The translations under genes were made by a program, and so were the position numbers. Shown piece after piece: positions 60,914 through 64,000 of a stretch of DNA of 64,000 bases (positions are counted from its first letter, which is position 1; each line of letters starts with the position of its first letter). This stretch comes from Mangifera indica (Eukaryota > Streptophyta > Magnoliopsida > Sapindales > Anacardiaceae), in assembly GCF_011075055.1 (NCBI RefSeq), contig NC_058143.1, positions 8,819,057-8,883,056 on the forward strand, read 5' to 3'. The notes beneath the pieces are model-generated. The model worked only from the letters and a program-made list of their open reading frames with translations. It made no database searches and was not told where the DNA came from.

Positions 60914-62320
60914 ATCTCTCATTCACACAATTATCAATTACTTATATATCTAATGTCATATGTAGTTACATGTCTATCATGCTTCTGTTGTGATAGAGAC
61001 TTGGTTAGTAGGTCTGCCAAATTTTGATGTGTGTACTCTTACAATCTATACGTTTCCATGCTGAAATAACTTTTGAATCAGGTGATATTATCTGGGTATA
61101 TGTTTGGACCTCTAGTGAGACCTTAGTTCCTTTGTTTGGGCAATGGCTCCATTTTTATTGCAATAGAACTCGATTAGCTTAACAATGCTAGGAATCACTC
61201 CAAGTTCTATAATGAACTTTTTGATCCAAACAACCTTTTTTACCATTTTAGAAAAGGCAATGTACTCGGACTCCACTGTAGAATCAACAATTGTACTTTG
61301 TTTAGAGCTTTACTAGCTAAATACAACCACCATTAAAACAAAACACAAATCTCGATAAAGATTTAAAGACATATCGATTAGTTTGCAACTTACAGTACTG
61401 TATCCTTTTATAATGAGTTCATGATCTTTTTTATTAACCAAGAATGTATTCTTAGTCTTTCTCAAGTACTTTAGGATATTCTTGACAATTGTCTAGTGTT
61501 TTTTACTTGGATCTGATTGATATTTGATACAAATGCTCAAGAAGTATGAGATATCAAACCTCGGATGTAGCATGACGTATATGATTAATCTTATCATGGA
61601 TGCATATGAGATCTGACTCATCTTATCCCTCTTAGATTATGTCTAGGGACTTATCTCTTTTATGAGATATATGCCATGAAACATGGCTAAGAATTCTTTC
61701 TTGGATTCTTCTATGCTGAATCTAACTAGCACCTTGCTTATGTACATACTCTGACTTAAGCCAAGCAACCTATGTGATTTGTCACAATAGATCTTAATGT
61801 CGAGGATGTAAGCTACTCCTTTTAAGTCTTTCATAGTGAATCACATAGATAACCAAGTCTTTATTAACTGTAAGTTATGCACATCATTTCCCATAATTAA
61901 TATGACATCAACATACAATATTAGAAATGTTATAATACTCTTATCGACCTTCTTATACATACATAATTCATTTTCATTTTTAATAAAATGAAACTTATGT
62001 ATAACTTAATCAAAATGAATGTTCCAACTCTTCGAAACCTGCTTGAGTCCATAAACGAACTTTTTCAACTTACATACTTTGCTAGCCTATCTAATAAGAA
62101 TGAAAACATTGAGTTGTGCTATATACTCATCCTCTACTAGGTTACCATTCAAGAAAACAGTTTTGACATTTATTTATCAGATTTTACAGTCATTGTATGT
62201 AATAATCACAAGAATAATCTTGAGAGACTTAAACATCACAATCTGTGAAAAGATTTCATCATAATCAATGCCATTTTTTTTGGGGAGAAACCTTTGGCAA
62301 CCATTTGTGCTTTATGTAAC
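60914..62320 (-). pseudogene. copia pol relic A (RT and RNase H)
   Basis: Minus strand from about 62,300: NGIDYDEIFS, VKTVFLNGNLVEDEY, KLKKFVYGLKQ, LILYVDVILIMGND (YVDD changed to YVDV), DLKGVAYILDIKIYCDKSH with LLGLSQSMYI. Then RNase H: TVESEYIAFSKMVKKVVWIK, KFIIELGVIPS, FYCNKNGAIAQTKE. It ends near 60,950 before the LTR. Stops and frame changes are frequent. No integrase or gag is seen, so the element is 5'-truncated. Confidence 0.8.
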
Positions 62321-63370
62321 ACCTTTATCATGATACATATTATGAGCATACATACGACTGATGCTAGATACAACAATCATTAATTTTGTACCTTTGTGTC
62401 ATATGTCTAATTAACAAATTTCCACAAATGACATGAGAAAATATGTAATTAAAACTTTGGATAATCAAACTTTTTAGGAATTCAATAATGACTTAAGATC
62501 ATCTTTTCCTATTTTGTCAAATCAGCATACATCGATAGTTAATGCCTATAAGCCAAATCATAATTTGTATACCTTGTTGAAGTTACTAGCAGTGAAGTTG
62601 TAACCTTAATAACATCTTCGCCACTAAGAAAACCTACTTTTTTGGAAAAGAATTACTACAGATCCATTTGCACCACTTTCACTTACTACTCGTTTTTGTT
62701 ATCAATAACAATAACAAAGTACCAATAATGCGAGGATCCCTAATCCTTATCACATACCATGCACCTAAACTTATCCGCTCTTAATAAAGATCCCCTTGAT
62801 AGGGAAGACATCAAAACATTTTTGAGTGCAAGATGTTATGTTTTACCTATTAAAATTGATACTCTACACATATAACTAACCTTCTAAAACGCTAACAAGC
62901 CTAGTGCTAATTGTAACATCCCTTTGTAGATATACACCCCTGTAGGATTATTAAGGCACTAATAACTTGCAGCGTAGTGGAATTCAAAATTTTTAAAACA
63001 AATAACCTAAAAAACCCTAACCAAGATACCCGTTTTAAACATAATAATCATGAATATTAAAAAAACAATCATAGGATATTTAAGGTTTATACCTTTTTGA
63101 TGGTTTTTTCAACCTTCATGTGGCAAGAGAAAGAATGTTATCTAACCCTCATGAGGTGCAACTTGGTATTCATGTGAAGCATGGATATGACAAAGGAAAT
63201 CTAGGTGAAAAGGTTGTTAAGGCTCTTGAATGGATTTACTATTCAAACAAAAAAAAAGAAAACAGAACAAAAGGCTGGGGTTTTGTTATTTTTGCTTCTA
63301 TGTGTGTTGTATATCTTTTAAAAATTTTATGCCTTTATTTTATATGTCTAGGTTCAATGTTCTTGACAAC
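62321..63370. other. unassigned stretch between the two copia relics
   Basis: No confident coding. At 62,911 TTGTAACATCCCTTTGTAGATATACACCCC resembles the minus-strand gypsy LTR end at 8063, so a short LTR fragment (about 62,912-63,100) is likely. The 88-codon + ORF at 63,120-63,386 (MARERMLSNPHEVQ...) has no recognised motif. Confidence 0.4.
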
Positions 63371-63378
63371 CATTCAAG

Positions 63379-63421
63379 AACACTGAATAGTTTAGGATGT
63401 TCTTGACAACTATTCAGTGTT
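63379..63421. repeat. 14 bp-arm hairpin at the edge of copia relic B
   Basis: AACACTGAATAGTT (63379-63392) and AACTATTCAGTGTT (63408-63421) are exact inverted copies around 15 bases. GATGTTCTTGACAAC inside repeats AATGTTCTTGACAAC at about 63,355. It marks where copia relic B begins, perhaps a fold-back at a deletion or insertion joint. Confidence 0.65.
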
Positions 63422-64000
63422 TTTCACTTGGATCAGACTGATATCTGTTACTAACACTTAAAATGTATAAGACATCAATCTTTCTACATAGTATGACATA
63501 CAAGATTGACCCCTATAGTTGAGGCATATAGGATCTTACTTATCTTATCTCTCCTAGATTGTGTACTAAGACATATGTCTTTTGAAAGATATACACTATG
63601 GGATATAAGTTGAAATCCTTTCTTAGATTCTTTCATATTGAATCTAGTCAATACCTTGTTTATGTATGTGTTTTGACTTAGACCCAGCAGTTTACGCTCT
63701 CTATCTCAGCAAATTTTAATCCCAAGAATCTAGACTATTTCTCTTAAGTCTTTCATGGAGAAACACTTGGATAACCAAGTCTTTACCAACTACAAGTTTG
63801 GTATATCAATTTCAATAATCAAAATGTTATCAACATAAAATATCAAAAATGTAATCACACTCCTACTAATCATCTTGTACACACATGGTTCATCTTCATT
63901 TTTTATGAACCAAAAATCCCAAACAACTTCATCAAAATGAATATTCCAACTTCTTAAAGCTTGCTTAAGTCTATAAATAGACTTTTTTAGCTTGTATATT
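63393..64000 (-). pseudogene. copia pol relic B (RT), continues past the window
   Basis: Minus strand from 64,000: KKSIYGLKQALRSWNIHFDE, FIKNEDEPCVYKMI, FLIFYVDNILIIEID (YVDD changed to YVDN), WLSKCFSMKDLREIV, GLSQNTYINKVLTRFNMKES. It parallels relic A (62,080-61,440) in the same orientation at good similarity, and ends abruptly at the hairpin near 63,400. Confidence 0.78.

Noticed and set aside
1..64000. CRISPR array, bacterial operons, rRNA or tRNA genes
   Set aside because: No regular spacer-repeat arrays, Shine-Dalgarno-led operons or cloverleaf/rRNA sequence seen; the TATCAGAGC matches are retrotransposon primer sites, not tRNA genes.

Overview
The window is plant nuclear DNA, most likely from an angiosperm; I cannot place the species. 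It is AT-rich and sparsely genic. It has GT-AG introns, short plant-type 5' UTR signals, LTR retrotransposons of the Ty3/gypsy and Ty1/copia types, a TRIM, and Mutator-like (MULE) transposons. There are no bacterial operons, CRISPR arrays, rRNA or tRNA genes that I can see. Only one gene looks intact: a lysine/glutamate-rich, probably nuclear protein on + (CDS exons 18540-18617, 25432-26467 and 26780-27360; 564 residues). A second cellular gene, an RRM RNA-binding protein on - (coding exons between 3360 and 2435), appears truncated. Almost everything else is transposon-derived and broken by stops and frameshifts. Layout. 1-2.4 kb: N-terminal half of a MULE transposase on -, running off the left edge, plus a tandem repeat. 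2.4-4.2 kb: the RRM gene. 4.9-5.5 kb: copia LTR fragment. 5.9-12.6 kb: a stack of Ty3/gypsy LTRs nested in each other, one carrying a 1.25 kb insertion with short inverted ends. 12.6-16.2 kb: repeats and noncoding DNA. 16.4-27.9 kb: promoter, 5' leader, 6.8 kb first CDS intron and 3' end of the lysine-rich gene. That intron holds a complete 345 bp TRIM, a gag-bearing short-LTR element with a related LTR, two near-perfect hairpins and a small duplication. 28,061-35,686: MULE-1, with a perfect 9 bp target-site duplication, a transposase relic on + and an Ulp1-like protease/DUF1985 relic on -. 37.6 kb: isolated gypsy RT fragment. 38,202-59,743: a three-level nest. A ~9 kb gypsy element (gypsy-2) has its 5' LTR split by a 12.5 kb MULE (MULE-2, again transposase plus opposed Ulp1 relic), and that MULE contains another, internally deleted gypsy (gypsy-1, 44,905-50,800). 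59.8-64 kb: two copia pol relics in tandem on -, the second leaving the window. The insertion order inferred from the nesting is gypsy-2, then MULE-2, then gypsy-1. The most notable points are the nest itself, the repeated transposase/Ulp1 architecture, the LTR sequence shared by the TRIM and the gag element, and a 43 bp-arm hairpin in the gene's intron. Family names come from motifs I recognise in the translation; no database search was run.
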